A stretch of 64,000 nt of DNA from Pseudomonas sp. MN1F (GTDB lineage Bacteria; Pseudomonadota; Gammaproteobacteria; Pseudomonadales; Pseudomonadaceae). The notes under the pieces are model-generated. The model was not told the origin of the DNA. It worked only from the letters and a program-made list of their open reading frames with translations, and did not search any database. The translations under genes were made by a program, and so were the position numbers. The DNA lies in contig NZ_VZII01000041.1 of the NCBI RefSeq assembly GCF_009391885.1, positions 1 to 64,000 on the forward strand, read 5' to 3'. Within the stretch, counting starts at the first letter, position 1. Every line of letters begins with the position of its first letter. Positions 8,379-16,452 of the stretch are shown piece after piece.

Positions 8379-9308
8379 ATGCGCTATCGACGTCTGGATC
8401 TCAATCTGCTGGTCGCCCTCGATGTGCTGCTCGAAGAGTGCAGCGTCAGCCGGGCCGCGCAGCGCCTCAACCTTGGCCAGTCGGCTACCAGTGCCGCGTT
8501 GGGGCGCCTGCGCGAGCACTTTCAGGACCCGTTGCTGGTTCCGCTTGGGCGGGGGCTGGAGCCCAGCGCCCTGGCGCGGCAACTGGCGCCCAAAGTGCGT
8601 GAGGTACTGAGCCTGGCTGGCGAACTGGTCGAGACCACGACCGGCTTCGACCCGGCCCGTTGCGAGCGCCGTTTCGTACTGGTGGCATCGGACTATGTGG
8701 CCGCGACCCTGGTCCCGGCCCTCAGCCGTAACCTGGCGCGCCTGGCGCCCGGCGCAGCGCTGGTGGTGCGCGACCTGCCGTTGCCACGCGACGGTGATGT
8801 GGTCGCCGAGGCCCTCGACTACCGCCGCAGCGACCTGGTGATCGTGCCGCAGGCGCGCATCAACCCGCGCTACCCCCACGCGTTGCTGCTCAAGGATGAA
8901 CTGTGCTGCATCGTCTGCGCCCGCGAGCCCGCCTACCATCAAGGCCTGAACCTGGCCGACTATTGTTGCGCAGGGCACGTGGTGCGCGAGTTCACCGATG
9001 GCCAGAACCTCTCGCTGGACACCCAGCACCTGCGCGAAACCGGTATCGAACGGCGGGTCGAGGTGGCCGTGCAGAGCTTCGCCCTGATGGCGGAATTCGT
9101 CGTTGGCACGCCGCGCATCGCCACCCTGTTCCGCCGCCAGGCCGAAGCGCTGGCGCGACGTTACCCGTTGCAGGTGTTGCCGTCGCCCGTTGCCTTTCCT
9201 TTGGCTTCGCAGGTGCTGCAATGGCACCCGCAGCAGGCCGCCGACCCGGCCCTGGCCTGGCTTCGCCAGCTGCTGGCGGAGCAGGCCCAAGCGCTGGATC
9301 AGGGTTGA
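8379..9308 (+). CDS. LysR regulator, NodD/NahR type (1)
   Basis: 309 residues. The N-terminal winged helix reads MRYRRLDLNLLVALDVLLEE then SVSRAAQRLNLGQSATSAALGRLREHFQDPLL, the pattern of the NodD/NahR/LinR branch of LysR proteins. The effector domain follows from about residue 90 (FVLVASDYVAATLVPAL). ATG 8379 begins exactly where the family begins; a TTG 18 bases upstream is possible. Its last codons overlap by 10 bp the end of the convergent GlcG-like gene. Members of this branch bind aromatic ligands such as salicylate or flavonoids, which fits a role as activator for the catabolic genes to its right. The DNA-binding helix is very close to that of the LysR gene at 12596. Confidence 0.85.
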   Translation: MRYRRLDLNLLVALDVLLEECSVSRAAQRLNLGQSATSAALGRLREHFQDPLLVPLGRGLEPSALARQLAPKVREVLSLAGELVETTTGFDPARCERRFVLVASDYVAATLVPALSRNLARLAPGAALVVRDLPLPRDGDVVAEALDYRRSDLVIVPQARINPRYPHALLLKDELCCIVCAREPAYHQGLNLADYCCAGHVVREFTDGQNLSLDTQHLRETGIERRVEVAVQSFALMAEFVVGTPRIATLFRRQAEALARRYPLQVLPSPVAFPLASQVLQWHPQQAADPALAWLRQLLAEQAQALDQG

Positions 9309-9742
9309 AGGTCGCCGGTATCGCCGATCAGCCCGAGCGTTTCGATGGCCAGCAAGGCGCAGCGCTCGTCGTTGTCCGATGTGTCGCCACTGACCCCGAT
9401 CGCGCCCAGTACACGGCCTTCGGCATCTCGCAGGAGAATCCCCCCCGGCATCGGGATCACTTCGCCCGCGGTGAGGCTGTTGATGGCAGCGAAGAATACC
9501 GGCATCGCCTGGGCACGGCGGGCCAGTTCGCGGCCGCCGAAACCCATGCCCAGGCAACCGCGGGCCTTGCCGGTGGCAATCTGCGTGCGCAGGAAGCTGG
9601 CCTGCTGGTCGCGCAGCACCGCCAGCGGATGGCCGGCGTGGTCGAGCACCGCAGCCGCCACAGGCTGCATGCCCAACGCCCGGGCGTGGTGAAGGGTGGC
9701 GAGGGCCAGTTGCACGGCCAGTTCGCAATCGAGGGCGGGCAT
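9299..9742 (-). CDS. GlcG/HbpS (DUF336) family protein
   Basis: 147 residues, MPALDCELAVQLALATLHHARALG then PVAAAVLDHAGHPLAVLRDQQASFLRTQIATGKAR and a terminal FPMPGG-like MPGGILLRDAEGRVLGAIGVSGDTSDNDERCA. This is the compact DUF336 fold. Relatives bind haem or corrinoids, or occur unexplained in catabolic operons, where some are proposed to help dehydrogenases or ring modification. ATG 9742 lies two bases after the amidohydrolase stop and has GGAG upstream; ATG 9757 would add five residues but overlaps that gene and lacks a ribosome site. It is co-transcribed with the amidohydrolase. The exact function is unknown. Confidence 0.8.
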   Translation of the reverse strand: MPALDCELAVQLALATLHHARALGMQPVAAAVLDHAGHPLAVLRDQQASFLRTQIATGKARGCLGMGFGGRELARRAQAMPVFFAAINSLTAGEVIPMPGGILLRDAEGRVLGAIGVSGDTSDNDERCALLAIETLGLIGDTGDLQP

Positions 9743-9744
9743 GT

Positions 9745-11088
9745 TCACAGGCTCCATTTGCCGAGTTCGGCAACGCGGTCACGGGTATAGAGGTCGGTCC
9801 ACTTCAGCGAGTTGAAGTCCGACACTTGCTTGGGGTTGTAGGCGGTGCGTTGCAGCCGCACCGGCTCGCCGGCCTTGTACACGGCCTGCAGGCGATCACG
9901 GTCCTGGAGGATGCGGATGTCGTCCAGCGGCGAGCCGTCGAGCACCAGCAGGTCGGCCTGTTTGCCCGGCTCCAGGGTACCCAGGGTCTCGCCGCGCGGC
10001 ATCAGGCGTGCGCCGACATTGGTTGCGGCGAACAACGCTTCGGCCGGCGTGAAGCCCAGGCGCCGCACCAGCAATTCCAACTCGCGGGCATGCCATTCAC
10101 CGTAGGGTGTGACGGCAAAACCGCTGTCGCTGCCGCAGGCAAAAGGTACGCCGGCAGCCTTGGCGCGCTTGAGCACTGGCGTGCCCAGCTCCAGGGTGCG
10201 AGCACAGTAGCCGGCGTAACCGGTGCTGATGGCGGGGTCGTGGGGCTGGCAGAAGTCCACGGTATTCTGCGGGAAGGTCATGGTCGGTGCCAGCACGCTG
10301 CCGGCTTCGAGCAGCGCCTCGATGCAGGCGTCGTCCATGTAGAAGGCGTGGAACACCAGGTCGACACCGGCCTTGGCCGCGTACATCACGGCTTCGCGGC
10401 CGTAGGCGTGGGTCGCGACGCGACAGCCGAGGCGGTGGGCTTCATCGACCATTTCGCGGGTTTCATCGGCGGTGAAGGCGGCGATAATCTCACCGTTGGG
10501 GCGCCGGTGGGTGCCGTCCATGGCGATCTTGATCAGGTCAACGCCATCCTTGGCTTGCTTGCGGATCTGCGCGATGGCGTCACTGCGGCTGGTGACCAGC
10601 GCGGCGGTGAAGTATTCCGGTGCGCCAACACGGCTGGGGAACCAGTCGTTGAGGCTCTGCCGGTTGGTGATCACGCGGCTGCTGGCGGCGATGCGCGGGC
10701 CCTCGAACAGCCCGGCGTTGACCGTGTTGCGCACGGCGATGCTGAGCTGGCCGCTGTCGCCGGGGCAGACCATCGAGGTCACGCCGGCAGCCAGCACGTG
10801 CTGGGCGAAGAACAGCCCGCGCAAGGCGCGGAATTCGTCGCTGGTCCAGATATCGATGTCTTCCTCGCTCTGGGCATTGCCGAACGCCAGGTGGGTGTGC
10901 ACATCCACCAGCCCGGGCATGACGAAATGCCCTTTGACTTCGCGGTCGCCAGGCCGTGGCGGCGGCGCCTCGCGGGTCGGCCCGACATGGCGGATTACCC
11001 CGCCTTCGATGATCAGCGTGTGCAACGGGCGGGCCTGCAGGCCGGTGCCATCGAACAGGGTGGAGCAATGCAGGTGAAGGGCTGCCAT
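9745..11088 (-). CDS. Amidohydrolase, imidazolonepropionase-like
   Basis: 447 residues. HTH metal motif at residues 64-66 (PGLVDVHTHLAFG), a candidate carboxylated lysine in VDLIKIAMDGTH, histidines in CRVATHAYGREA and LVFHAFYMDD, and the metal Asp in FACGSDSGFAVTPYGEW. The C-terminal LGTLEPGKQADLLVLDG is the usual beta-sandwich closure. It likely hydrolyses a cyclic amide, lactone or vinylogous acid made by the neighbouring pathway, but the substrate cannot be read from sequence. GAGGAGG precedes the ATG, and a CA-rich stretch (CAACACAACAAGACG) just upstream of that fits an Hfq/Crc site. A perfect inverted repeat lies 73-92 bp upstream. Confidence 0.85.
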   Translation of the reverse strand: MAALHLHCSTLFDGTGLQARPLHTLIIEGGVIRHVGPTREAPPPRPGDREVKGHFVMPGLVDVHTHLAFGNAQSEEDIDIWTSDEFRALRGLFFAQHVLAAGVTSMVCPGDSGQLSIAVRNTVNAGLFEGPRIAASSRVITNRQSLNDWFPSRVGAPEYFTAALVTSRSDAIAQIRKQAKDGVDLIKIAMDGTHRRPNGEIIAAFTADETREMVDEAHRLGCRVATHAYGREAVMYAAKAGVDLVFHAFYMDDACIEALLEAGSVLAPTMTFPQNTVDFCQPHDPAISTGYAGYCARTLELGTPVLKRAKAAGVPFACGSDSGFAVTPYGEWHARELELLVRRLGFTPAEALFAATNVGARLMPRGETLGTLEPGKQADLLVLDGSPLDDIRILQDRDRLQAVYKAGEPVRLQRTAYNPKQVSDFNSLKWTDLYTRDRVAELGKWSL

Positions 11089-11160
11089 GAACGAAACCTC
11101 CTCGTCTTGTTGTGTTGCGACAGGCTAGGCCGTGGGCATTGCCCGGCACCAACAGTTGCT

Positions 11161-11180
11161 GTCGATGCCCTGCCATCGAC
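11161..11180. promoter_or_regulatory. Inverted repeat in the amidohydrolase promoter region
   Basis: GTCGATG-N6-CATCGAC, perfect 7-bp arms. It lies between the terminator at 11216-11241 and the leftward amidohydrolase start at 11088, where a promoter is needed. It shares the ATCGA/TCGAT core with the other boxes of this island but has a 6-bp spacer. Operator role is inferred. Confidence 0.4.
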
Positions 11181-11215
11181 GCCATCGATAGCTGGCCCCG
11201 GCGCGCGCGCAATGA

Positions 11216-11241
11216 AAAACGGCGCCCGCAGGCGCCGTTTT
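11216..11241. terminator. Intrinsic terminator after the alpha/beta hydrolase gene
   Basis: The 11-bp perfect stem aaaacggcgcc / ggcgccgtttt with loop cgca is flanked by A and T runs on both sides, so it can work in either direction. It lies 16 bp past the stop of the leftward hydrolase gene and before the amidohydrolase promoter region. It therefore separates these two genes into different transcripts. Confidence 0.8.
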
Positions 11242-11256
11242 GTACAGGGCAGTAGG

Positions 11257-12414
11257 TCAGTCGGTATGACCGCCAAGGGTCTCGGCTACCCAGTCGGCGA
11301 TGTACTGGCCGGCATTGATGCTGTTGTCGAAGCTGGAATGCTGCACGCCGCCTTCGCGGTCGGTGAAGATCTTCAGCTCGCGCTTGGGGCTGTTGACGAG
11401 CTGCTCGTAAGTGCGGTGCGCCCATTTGAGCGGGATCTGCGAGTCCTTCTCGCCATGGGTGACCAGGAACGGCACGCGGATGCGATCGAGCACGCCGTCG
11501 AGGTGCACGTTCTCGGCGATGCGCATGAACGCGTCGATGTCCTTCGCCCCCCAGACCCACTGCACGTGCGCCCAGTAGTGGGGCACCGGGAAGTCGCCTT
11601 CCTTCTCCAGGCGACGTTTTTGCACATCGCGCCAGTCGTGGTTGGCACCCCACACCACGCCGCAGGCGAAGCGCGGTTCGAAAGCCACCGCGCGCGGGCA
11701 GTAATAGCCACCCAGGGACACGCCTTCCATACCGATGCGCCGCGGGTCGACCTCGGCGCGGGTCTCCAGCCAGTCGACCACGCGGCTGGCCCAGTGCTCG
11801 CTGTCGTAGCGCGCCGTCAGGCCCTGCAGGCGCAGCGCTTCGCCGGTGCCAGGCTGGTCGATGATCAGCGACGATACCCCGCGTTTGGCCAGCCAGGCGG
11901 GCAGGCCGACGCGGTATTTCATTTCCTTGGTCGAATCCAGGCCGTTGACCTGCACCAGCAGTGGCGCCGGGCCAGTCACGCCTTCTGCGCGTACCAGCAA
12001 GCCCGAGAGGTGCTTGCCCTCATAAGGGATCTCGACCCGCTCGCAGTTTTCCCTGGCCAGGTCGATACCGCGGGCGAAGGTCTCCAGAAAGCGCTGGTAC
12101 AGTGCCGTGCGCCCCGGTGCGCCATGGGCCTGCAGGCGTTCGCAGGTGAGGTAGTAGGTGGCGGCGCGGTTGTATTTCTCGCCCGCAGAAAGGCGCCGGC
12201 CAGCGGCCTGGTCTTCCTCGGCCAGCGCACAGAGCTTGTCGGCCATGGTTGCCCAGGTTTCCCGGAAGGCTTGGCTACCTGCGGCGTCTGGCTGCCTGGC
12301 GGCGTCCTGCAACGGGGCGCACATTTGCTCGATCTCGCCCATGCGGGCGCCCATCTCGATGGCCAGGTCCACCGAGAGGTTCCAGACGTAATTGGTGGGG
12401 AAGTAACGGAACAT
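11257..12414 (-). CDS. Alpha/beta hydrolase, DHPON-hydrolase-like
   Basis: 385 residues with an N-terminal helical cap (about 1-125) and an alpha/beta hydrolase core. The nucleophile is S233 in GMEGVSLGGYY, with D323 in VTHGEKDSQIP and H358 in GGVQHSSFDN. This layout and length match the 2,6-dihydroxypseudooxynicotine hydrolase/FrsA-like group, which cleaves carbon-carbon bonds of aryl ketones. In this island it could split an acyl side chain or a ring-cleavage product; that is inference. ATG 12414 is preceded by AAGGA, and the start region reads GACAACAACAATG, a strong Hfq/Crc-type motif. The 105 bases between the ORF's first ATG and this start carry no family sequence. Confidence 0.8.
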   Translation of the reverse strand: MFRYFPTNYVWNLSVDLAIEMGARMGEIEQMCAPLQDAARQPDAAGSQAFRETWATMADKLCALAEEDQAAGRRLSAGEKYNRAATYYLTCERLQAHGAPGRTALYQRFLETFARGIDLARENCERVEIPYEGKHLSGLLVRAEGVTGPAPLLVQVNGLDSTKEMKYRVGLPAWLAKRGVSSLIIDQPGTGEALRLQGLTARYDSEHWASRVVDWLETRAEVDPRRIGMEGVSLGGYYCPRAVAFEPRFACGVVWGANHDWRDVQKRRLEKEGDFPVPHYWAHVQWVWGAKDIDAFMRIAENVHLDGVLDRIRVPFLVTHGEKDSQIPLKWAHRTYEQLVNSPKRELKIFTDREGGVQHSSFDNSINAGQYIADWVAETLGGHTD

Positions 12415-12424
12415 TGTTGTTGTC
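12412..12424 (-). promoter_or_regulatory. Candidate Hfq/Crc motif at the hydrolase start
   Basis: On the coding strand gacaacaacaatg: an AAYAAYAA-type run between the ribosome site and the initiation codon. In pseudomonads Hfq with Crc binds such A-rich motifs to block translation while preferred carbon sources are present. Confidence 0.5.
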
Positions 12425-12595
12425 CTTCTGCGGTCGTTGAGTCCGGCGCCGACGATTGCGGCAGGCACGCAAGGCGCGGTTCGAAGGTAAGGTACGCAGG
12501 CAGGGCAGGGCGGGGCCAATCGTGATCGGGGATGCGAGGTATCGCCAAACGCGATGCCCCGGCGCGCGGGCGCCGGCCGGGGCGATGGCTGCGGC

Positions 12596-13534
12596 TCAGG
12601 CGCTGGCGCGAAGCGGTGCCGGCTGCTGCTCGGCGCGCCGGATGAAGTCGCTGATGCGCTCGCGCAGCCAGCGGTGCATCGGGTCGCCCTCCATGCTGCG
12701 GTGCCAGAGCATGAACTCGCGCATCACCGGGATCTTCACCGGTGGCGGCAGGATGCGCAGGGGCAGGTAACCGGCGTACAGCTCGGCCAGGCGGCGGTGC
12801 ATGGTGGCAATCCGTGCGGTGCCTACCAGCAACTGCGGCAGGGTGTTGAAGTCGTTGGTGATCACTTCCAGGCGCCGGTTGAAGCCGTACTGGCTCATGA
12901 ACCAGTCTTCGATGCTCAAATGCCGGTTGCGGCCAAAGCCCACCGAGATATGCCCCATCTGCATGTACTGCTCCAGGGTCAGCTGCTCGCCGACCTCGGG
13001 GTTGTCGCGCCAGACCACGCAGACATGGTCTTCCTCGAACAGCAGTTGTGCCGGGTGGCCGTCGATGAGGTAGCGCTCGGGCACGATCATCATGTCGACC
13101 TCGCCGCGCATCAGCAGCTCGGCGCTGCTGTCGCCGGGGCTGATCATTTCGAAGGTGATGTGCGGCGCTTGCTGGTGGATGTTCTGGATGACCTGGGCGA
13201 ACAGCACGCTGATCAGGTAGTCCGAGGCCACCAGGCGAAAGTGCCGCTTGCTGCTGGCCGGCTCGAACACCGGCTTGGCAGTGATCGAGGAACGGATGGT
13301 CAGCAGCACTTCGCGCACCGGCGCGGCCAGTTCCAGGGCGTAGGGCGTGGGCTGCATCTTGCGGCCAACCTGCACCAGCAGCTCATCCTCGAAAAACGTG
13401 CGCAAACGGCCAAGCACGCCGCTGGTGGCCGATTGGGTCATGTGCAGGCGTTCGGCGGCGCGGGTGATGTTCTGCTCTTCGAGCAGGATGTCCAGGGCGA
13501 CCAGCAGGTTCAGATCCAGGTGGTGAAAGCGCAT
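12596..13534 (-). CDS. LysR regulator, NodD/NahR type (2)
   Basis: 312 residues starting MRFHHLDLNLLVALDILLEE, with the helix-turn-helix NITRAAERLHMTQSATSGVLGRLRTFFED. It is of the same NodD/NahR branch as the gene at 8379, and the two DNA-binding domains are visibly similar. The effector domain carries FRLVASDYLISVLFAQ and GDSSAELLMRGEVDMMIVPE. The preceding 64 codons of the open frame have no family sequence, and ATG 13534 is right for the family. It is divergent from the ring-cleavage dioxygenase gene, the classic position for a LysR activator of that operon. The 275-bp intergenic region contains repeated GTATCG boxes. Confidence 0.88.
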   Translation of the reverse strand: MRFHHLDLNLLVALDILLEEQNITRAAERLHMTQSATSGVLGRLRTFFEDELLVQVGRKMQPTPYALELAAPVREVLLTIRSSITAKPVFEPASSKRHFRLVASDYLISVLFAQVIQNIHQQAPHITFEMISPGDSSAELLMRGEVDMMIVPERYLIDGHPAQLLFEEDHVCVVWRDNPEVGEQLTLEQYMQMGHISVGFGRNRHLSIEDWFMSQYGFNRRLEVITNDFNTLPQLLVGTARIATMHRRLAELYAGYLPLRILPPPVKIPVMREFMLWHRSMEGDPMHRWLRERISDFIRRAEQQPAPLRASA

Positions 13535-13553
13535 GTGATAGCTCTCGGTTCTT

Positions 13554-13573
13554 GTAGTTATTTTCGCGATACC
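13554..13573 (-). promoter_or_regulatory. GTATCG box in the LysR/dioxygenase divergent region
   Basis: On the minus strand ggtatcgcgaaaataactac. Its GTATCGCGAAAAT part is identical to the element at 8305-8317. A third half-site, GTATCGGCAAT on the minus strand, lies at 13584-13594. Proposed recognition site for one or both NodD-type regulators. Confidence 0.45.
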
Positions 13574-13652
13574 TTCCCGCCGCATTGCCGATACGTCAAT
13601 ACCTGCGCGCCCTGCTAGCGGGCCAACGCCAGGCGCCATGGGCTGGCGCGCA

Positions 13653-13673
13653 GGTATCGCAATTGCCGATGCC
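13653..13673 (+). promoter_or_regulatory. GTATCG-N7-CGATGC box upstream of the dioxygenase
   Basis: GGTATCG-N7-CGATGCC, arms matching at 6 of 7 positions, spacer CAATTGC. It lies 137 bp upstream of the dioxygenase ATG and is the most symmetric of the boxes here. The T-N11-A spacing is that of LysR operators. Confidence 0.5.
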
Positions 13674-13809
13674 TCGCATCCTGAGTCGCGATTGGTCACG
13701 CCACCCCGGCACCCAGCAACCTGCACGCCAGTCGAACGGCCGCTGCGCCGCCACGACCCAGAACGGTGACCCTGCCTCGCCGAATAACAATTTCAATGGA
13801 GTGGTAGCC

Positions 13810-14751
13810 ATGAATATTCTTGGTCTCGATGCGCTGGTGTTTGGCGTCGACGATATCCAGGCCTGTGCCGATTGCCTGCGTGACTACGGCCTTACGGCCA
13901 CCCGGCTGGATGCCGACGGTGGCCGCTTCGAGGCGCTGGACGGTACCGCGATCATCATCCGCCGCGGCGACGACAGCAGCCTGCCGCCGGCGCTGGGGCC
14001 AACCCCGTCGCTGCGCGAAACCGTCTACGGCGTCGCTTCGGCCGCCGATCTTGCGGCCATCGCCGATGAGCTGGGCCGTGATCGCGAAGTGCGCCGCGAT
14101 GCCGACGGCGCGCTGCACAGCGTCGACGACCTGGGGTTTGCCATCGCCTTCCAGGTCACTTGCCGGCGTGCCTTCGAGGCGCCAGCCGACCTGACCAACG
14201 CCCCAGGCAGCGCGCCGCAACGCCCGCTCAACCAACTGGGCATTACCCTGGACATGCCGGCCCAGCCGCGGACCTTGTCGCACGTGGTGTATTTCGTGCC
14301 TGACGCGGCCAAGGGCGAAGCCTTCTACCGTGATCGCCTGGGCTTTATCACCACCGACAGCTTCAGCGGCGTCGGCCCGTTCATGCGCAGCGCCGGCATG
14401 GACGACCACCACTGCCTGTTCATGATCCAGACCCCGCCGCACATGCAGGGTTGCGAACACTTCACCTTCCACATGGGCAGCGGCACCGAGGTACTGCTGG
14501 CCGGCACGCGCTTCCAGCAGCGGGGCTGGACCAGCTTCTGGGGCCCTGGCCGACACCTGCTGGGCTCCAACTGGTTCTGGTACTTCAACAGCCCGCTGGG
14601 CTGCCACATCGAGTACGACGCCGACATGGACAAGCACGATGACGCCTGGGCCGCGCGCGTGGCGCCGATGTCGGCCGACAACTCGCAGCTGTTCCTGTTC
14701 AGCTCACGGGAGAAGTGGGCGCCGGGTGGCCCGCCGCCCAAGCAGGCTTGA
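13810..14751 (+). CDS. Two-domain extradiol ring-cleavage dioxygenase (VOC)
   Basis: 313 residues, two vicinal-oxygen-chelate modules (about 5-120 and 150-275) as in type I extradiol dioxygenases such as BphC. Likely Fe(II) ligands are H158 (LSHVVYFV), H217 (CEHFTFH) and E268 (GCHIEYDAD), with H249 (GPGRHLLGS) and Y/W residues around the pocket. The family cuts catechol-like rings next to a hydroxyl. It is followed after 3 bp by a Rieske ferredoxin and then an FAD hydroxylase, so the substrate is probably the diol made by that hydroxylase. In the Herbaspirillum fde operon the FdeC dioxygenase has this role. The start region AATAACAATTTCAATGGAG has a ribosome site and an A-rich stretch. Confidence 0.87.
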   Translation: MNILGLDALVFGVDDIQACADCLRDYGLTATRLDADGGRFEALDGTAIIIRRGDDSSLPPALGPTPSLRETVYGVASAADLAAIADELGRDREVRRDADGALHSVDDLGFAIAFQVTCRRAFEAPADLTNAPGSAPQRPLNQLGITLDMPAQPRTLSHVVYFVPDAAKGEAFYRDRLGFITTDSFSGVGPFMRSAGMDDHHCLFMIQTPPHMQGCEHFTFHMGSGTEVLLAGTRFQQRGWTSFWGPGRHLLGSNWFWYFNSPLGCHIEYDADMDKHDDAWAARVAPMSADNSQLFLFSSREKWAPGGPPPKQA

Positions 14752-14754
14752 TCC

Positions 14755-15102
14755 GTGGGCTGCGTGGCGCTGTGTCGGCTGGACGAAGTGGTTGAAGGCC
14801 AGGCCCGTGGTTTCGACCCGCAGGGCCAGGGCACGGACAGCCTGTTCGTGCTTCGCCACGGCGGCCAGGTACGTGCCTACCGAAACCGCTGCCCGCACCT
14901 GCAGGTAGCGCTGGAGTACCGCAAGGACCGCTTTCTGAGTGCCGATGGCCAGTGGGTCATCTGCTATGCCCACGGCGCGCGTTTCAGGCCCGAGGACGGC
15001 ACCTGCGTCCACGGCCCCTGCCGTGGCCAGGCCTTGCAGGCGCTGGAACATCAGCAAGTGGACGGCTGGCTGCTATTGCCGCTGGCGCAGCTCGAGCGCT
15101 GA
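14755..15102 (+). CDS. Rieske [2Fe-2S] ferredoxin-like protein
   Basis: 115 residues from GTG 14755, three bases after the dioxygenase stop. The cluster motif is C-P-H ... C-Y-A-H (RNRCPHLQVALEY and WVICYAHGARF), the Rieske type with two Cys and two His. It has no signal peptide or TM segment, so it is a soluble redox protein like BphF or NirD-type domains. In extradiol operons small ferredoxins commonly reactivate the dioxygenase iron, a role that would suit this position; alternatively it serves another oxygenase. No ATG exists near the start; GTG fits because residue 1 is followed directly by the family fold. Confidence 0.85.
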   Translation: MGCVALCRLDEVVEGQARGFDPQGQGTDSLFVLRHGGQVRAYRNRCPHLQVALEYRKDRFLSADGQWVICYAHGARFRPEDGTCVHGPCRGQALQALEHQQVDGWLLLPLAQLER

Positions 15103-15103
15103 G

Positions 15104-15122
15104 CTATCGCGCTGCGCGATAG
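15104..15122. repeat. Hairpin between the Rieske and monooxygenase genes
   Basis: CTATCGCG-CTG-CGCGATAG is a perfect 8-bp stem with a 3-base loop directly after the Rieske stop; a second small hairpin (GTCGC/GCGAC) follows. It contains the ATCGCG core also found in the GTATCGCG boxes. It could be an mRNA processing or stabilising element or another regulator half-site. Confidence 0.5.
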
Positions 15123-15212
15123 GTCGCATCCCGCGACTCGATTGGTCAAAGCCCGGCGCAGCCGGGAAGCTGTGCCCAGCACAGGGAACGGCCGCCGCGC
15201 ATGCCGGGGCGG

Positions 15213-15226
15213 ACAACAAGAACAAG
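15213..15226 (+). promoter_or_regulatory. Candidate Hfq/Crc motif upstream of the monooxygenase
   Basis: acaacaagaacaag lies 15 bases before the ATG at 15241. Nearly the same string, acaacaagaacaa, occurs before the YCF48 gene (19534-19546), and a variant, acaataacaagaaagagg, occurs before the DUF1302 gene (16427-16444). Confidence 0.5.
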
Positions 15227-15240
15227 ACGTGAGACATGCC

Positions 15241-16365
15241 ATGAATACTGTGAACAACGTGCTGATCGTGGGTGGCGGGATTGGCGGGCTGTGCGCCGCC
15301 ATCGCCCTGCGCCGCAAGGGCATTGCCGTCGACCTGGTCGAGCTGAAGACCGAATGGACCGTCTACGGCGTCGGCATCATCCAGCAGAGCAACGTGGTGC
15401 GCGAGATGCACCGCCTGGGCCTGCTCGATGCCTATCTTGACGCGGCCTACGCCTTCGAGGACGTGGCCATCTATACCACCGAGGGCCAGCAGCTGGCGCG
15501 CATTCCCGGCCAGCGCCTGGCCGGCCCGGATTACCCGGCCAACGTCGGCATCTCACGCCGTGCCCTGCACAAGGTGCTGAGCGAAACCGCCATCGAACTG
15601 GGTACCCAAGTTCGCCTGGGCACCTCGGTGGAGCGCTTCGAACAGGACGACAGCGCAGTGGATGTGCTGTTCAGCGACGGTAGCCACGGCCGCTACGGGC
15701 TGCTGGTCGGCGCCGACGGGCTGTTCTCGAAAGTGCGCGGCTTGCTGTTCGGCGACCGCTACCAGCCGCGCTTCACCGGCCAGTCGGTGTGGCGCTACAA
15801 CTTCCCGCGGGCTGCCGGCATCGACCACCTGGCCAACTACCAGGGGCCTTCGGGCAACGCCGGCCTGGTGCCGCTGGCCGATGACCTGATGTACCTGTTC
15901 ACCACCTCCCATGAGCCGGGCAACCCGTGGATGGAACCCGCCACGCTGGCCGATGGCCTGCGCCAGCGCCTGGCCGGTTTCGGCGGGCTGATCGGCGAGT
16001 TGCGCGCGCAGATCGTCGACAGCGCCGACGTGGTCTACAAGCCGCTGGAAGCGGTGTTCGTCGATGAGCCCTGGTACCGCGGCCGCGTGCTGCTGATTGG
16101 CGATGCCGCGCATGCCACCACGCCGCACCTGGGGCAGGGCGCCGGCATGGCCATCGAAGATGCGGTGGTGCTGGCCGAAGAGCTTACCGCTGGCGGCCAC
16201 CTGGAGGCGCAACTGCAGCGCTTCATGGCCCGGCGTTTCGAGCGTTGCAAGTACATCAGCGAGATGTCCCTGCTGGCCGGCGAGAAGGAAGTCCAGCGCG
16301 ATCCGTCGTTCGACCGCATCGGCCTGGTCAAGCAGATGCTGGAGGTCACCGCGCGGCCGATCTGA
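15241..16365 (+). CDS. FAD-dependent aromatic monooxygenase
   Basis: 374 residues of the class A flavoprotein hydroxylases. It has GGGIGG dinucleotide fold at residues 11-16, the DG motif (LLVGADGLFSKVR, about 155-167) and the GD motif (VLLIGDAAHATTPHLGQGAGMAIEDA, about 280-305). Size and motifs are like 6-hydroxynicotinate monooxygenase, HpxO and FdeE. It would add a hydroxyl ortho to an existing one, giving the diol for the ring-cleavage dioxygenase two genes upstream. ATG 15241 is chosen because the fold starts nine residues later; the upstream 33 codons are non-coding. The enzyme appears intact. Confidence 0.87.
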   Translation: MNTVNNVLIVGGGIGGLCAAIALRRKGIAVDLVELKTEWTVYGVGIIQQSNVVREMHRLGLLDAYLDAAYAFEDVAIYTTEGQQLARIPGQRLAGPDYPANVGISRRALHKVLSETAIELGTQVRLGTSVERFEQDDSAVDVLFSDGSHGRYGLLVGADGLFSKVRGLLFGDRYQPRFTGQSVWRYNFPRAAGIDHLANYQGPSGNAGLVPLADDLMYLFTTSHEPGNPWMEPATLADGLRQRLAGFGGLIGELRAQIVDSADVVYKPLEAVFVDEPWYRGRVLLIGDAAHATTPHLGQGAGMAIEDAVVLAEELTAGGHLEAQLQRFMARRFERCKYISEMSLLAGEKEVQRDPSFDRIGLVKQMLEVTARPI

Positions 16366-16452
16366 TGCCGCAGAACCGGCGCTGCCTGCCTGGCTGGCGC
16401 GCCCGCTCATACGCCAACACCGACGCACAATAACAAGAAAGAGGAAACCCCG

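Noticed and set aside
6915..9782. A 955-codon open frame on the minus strand
   Set aside because: It is antisense to codA and the LysR gene; the translation is Arg/Gln/His/Gly-rich with no family likeness. Long antisense frames are normal in GC-rich DNA. The same holds for 9826-12525 (+), 15553-18057 (-), 18057-20243 (-), 21009-23453 (-) and 58388-61036 (+).
13534..13726. Longer start for the LysR gene at 12596
   Set aside because: The 64 extra codons cover the divergent promoter with its GTATCG boxes and do not resemble LysR N-termini.
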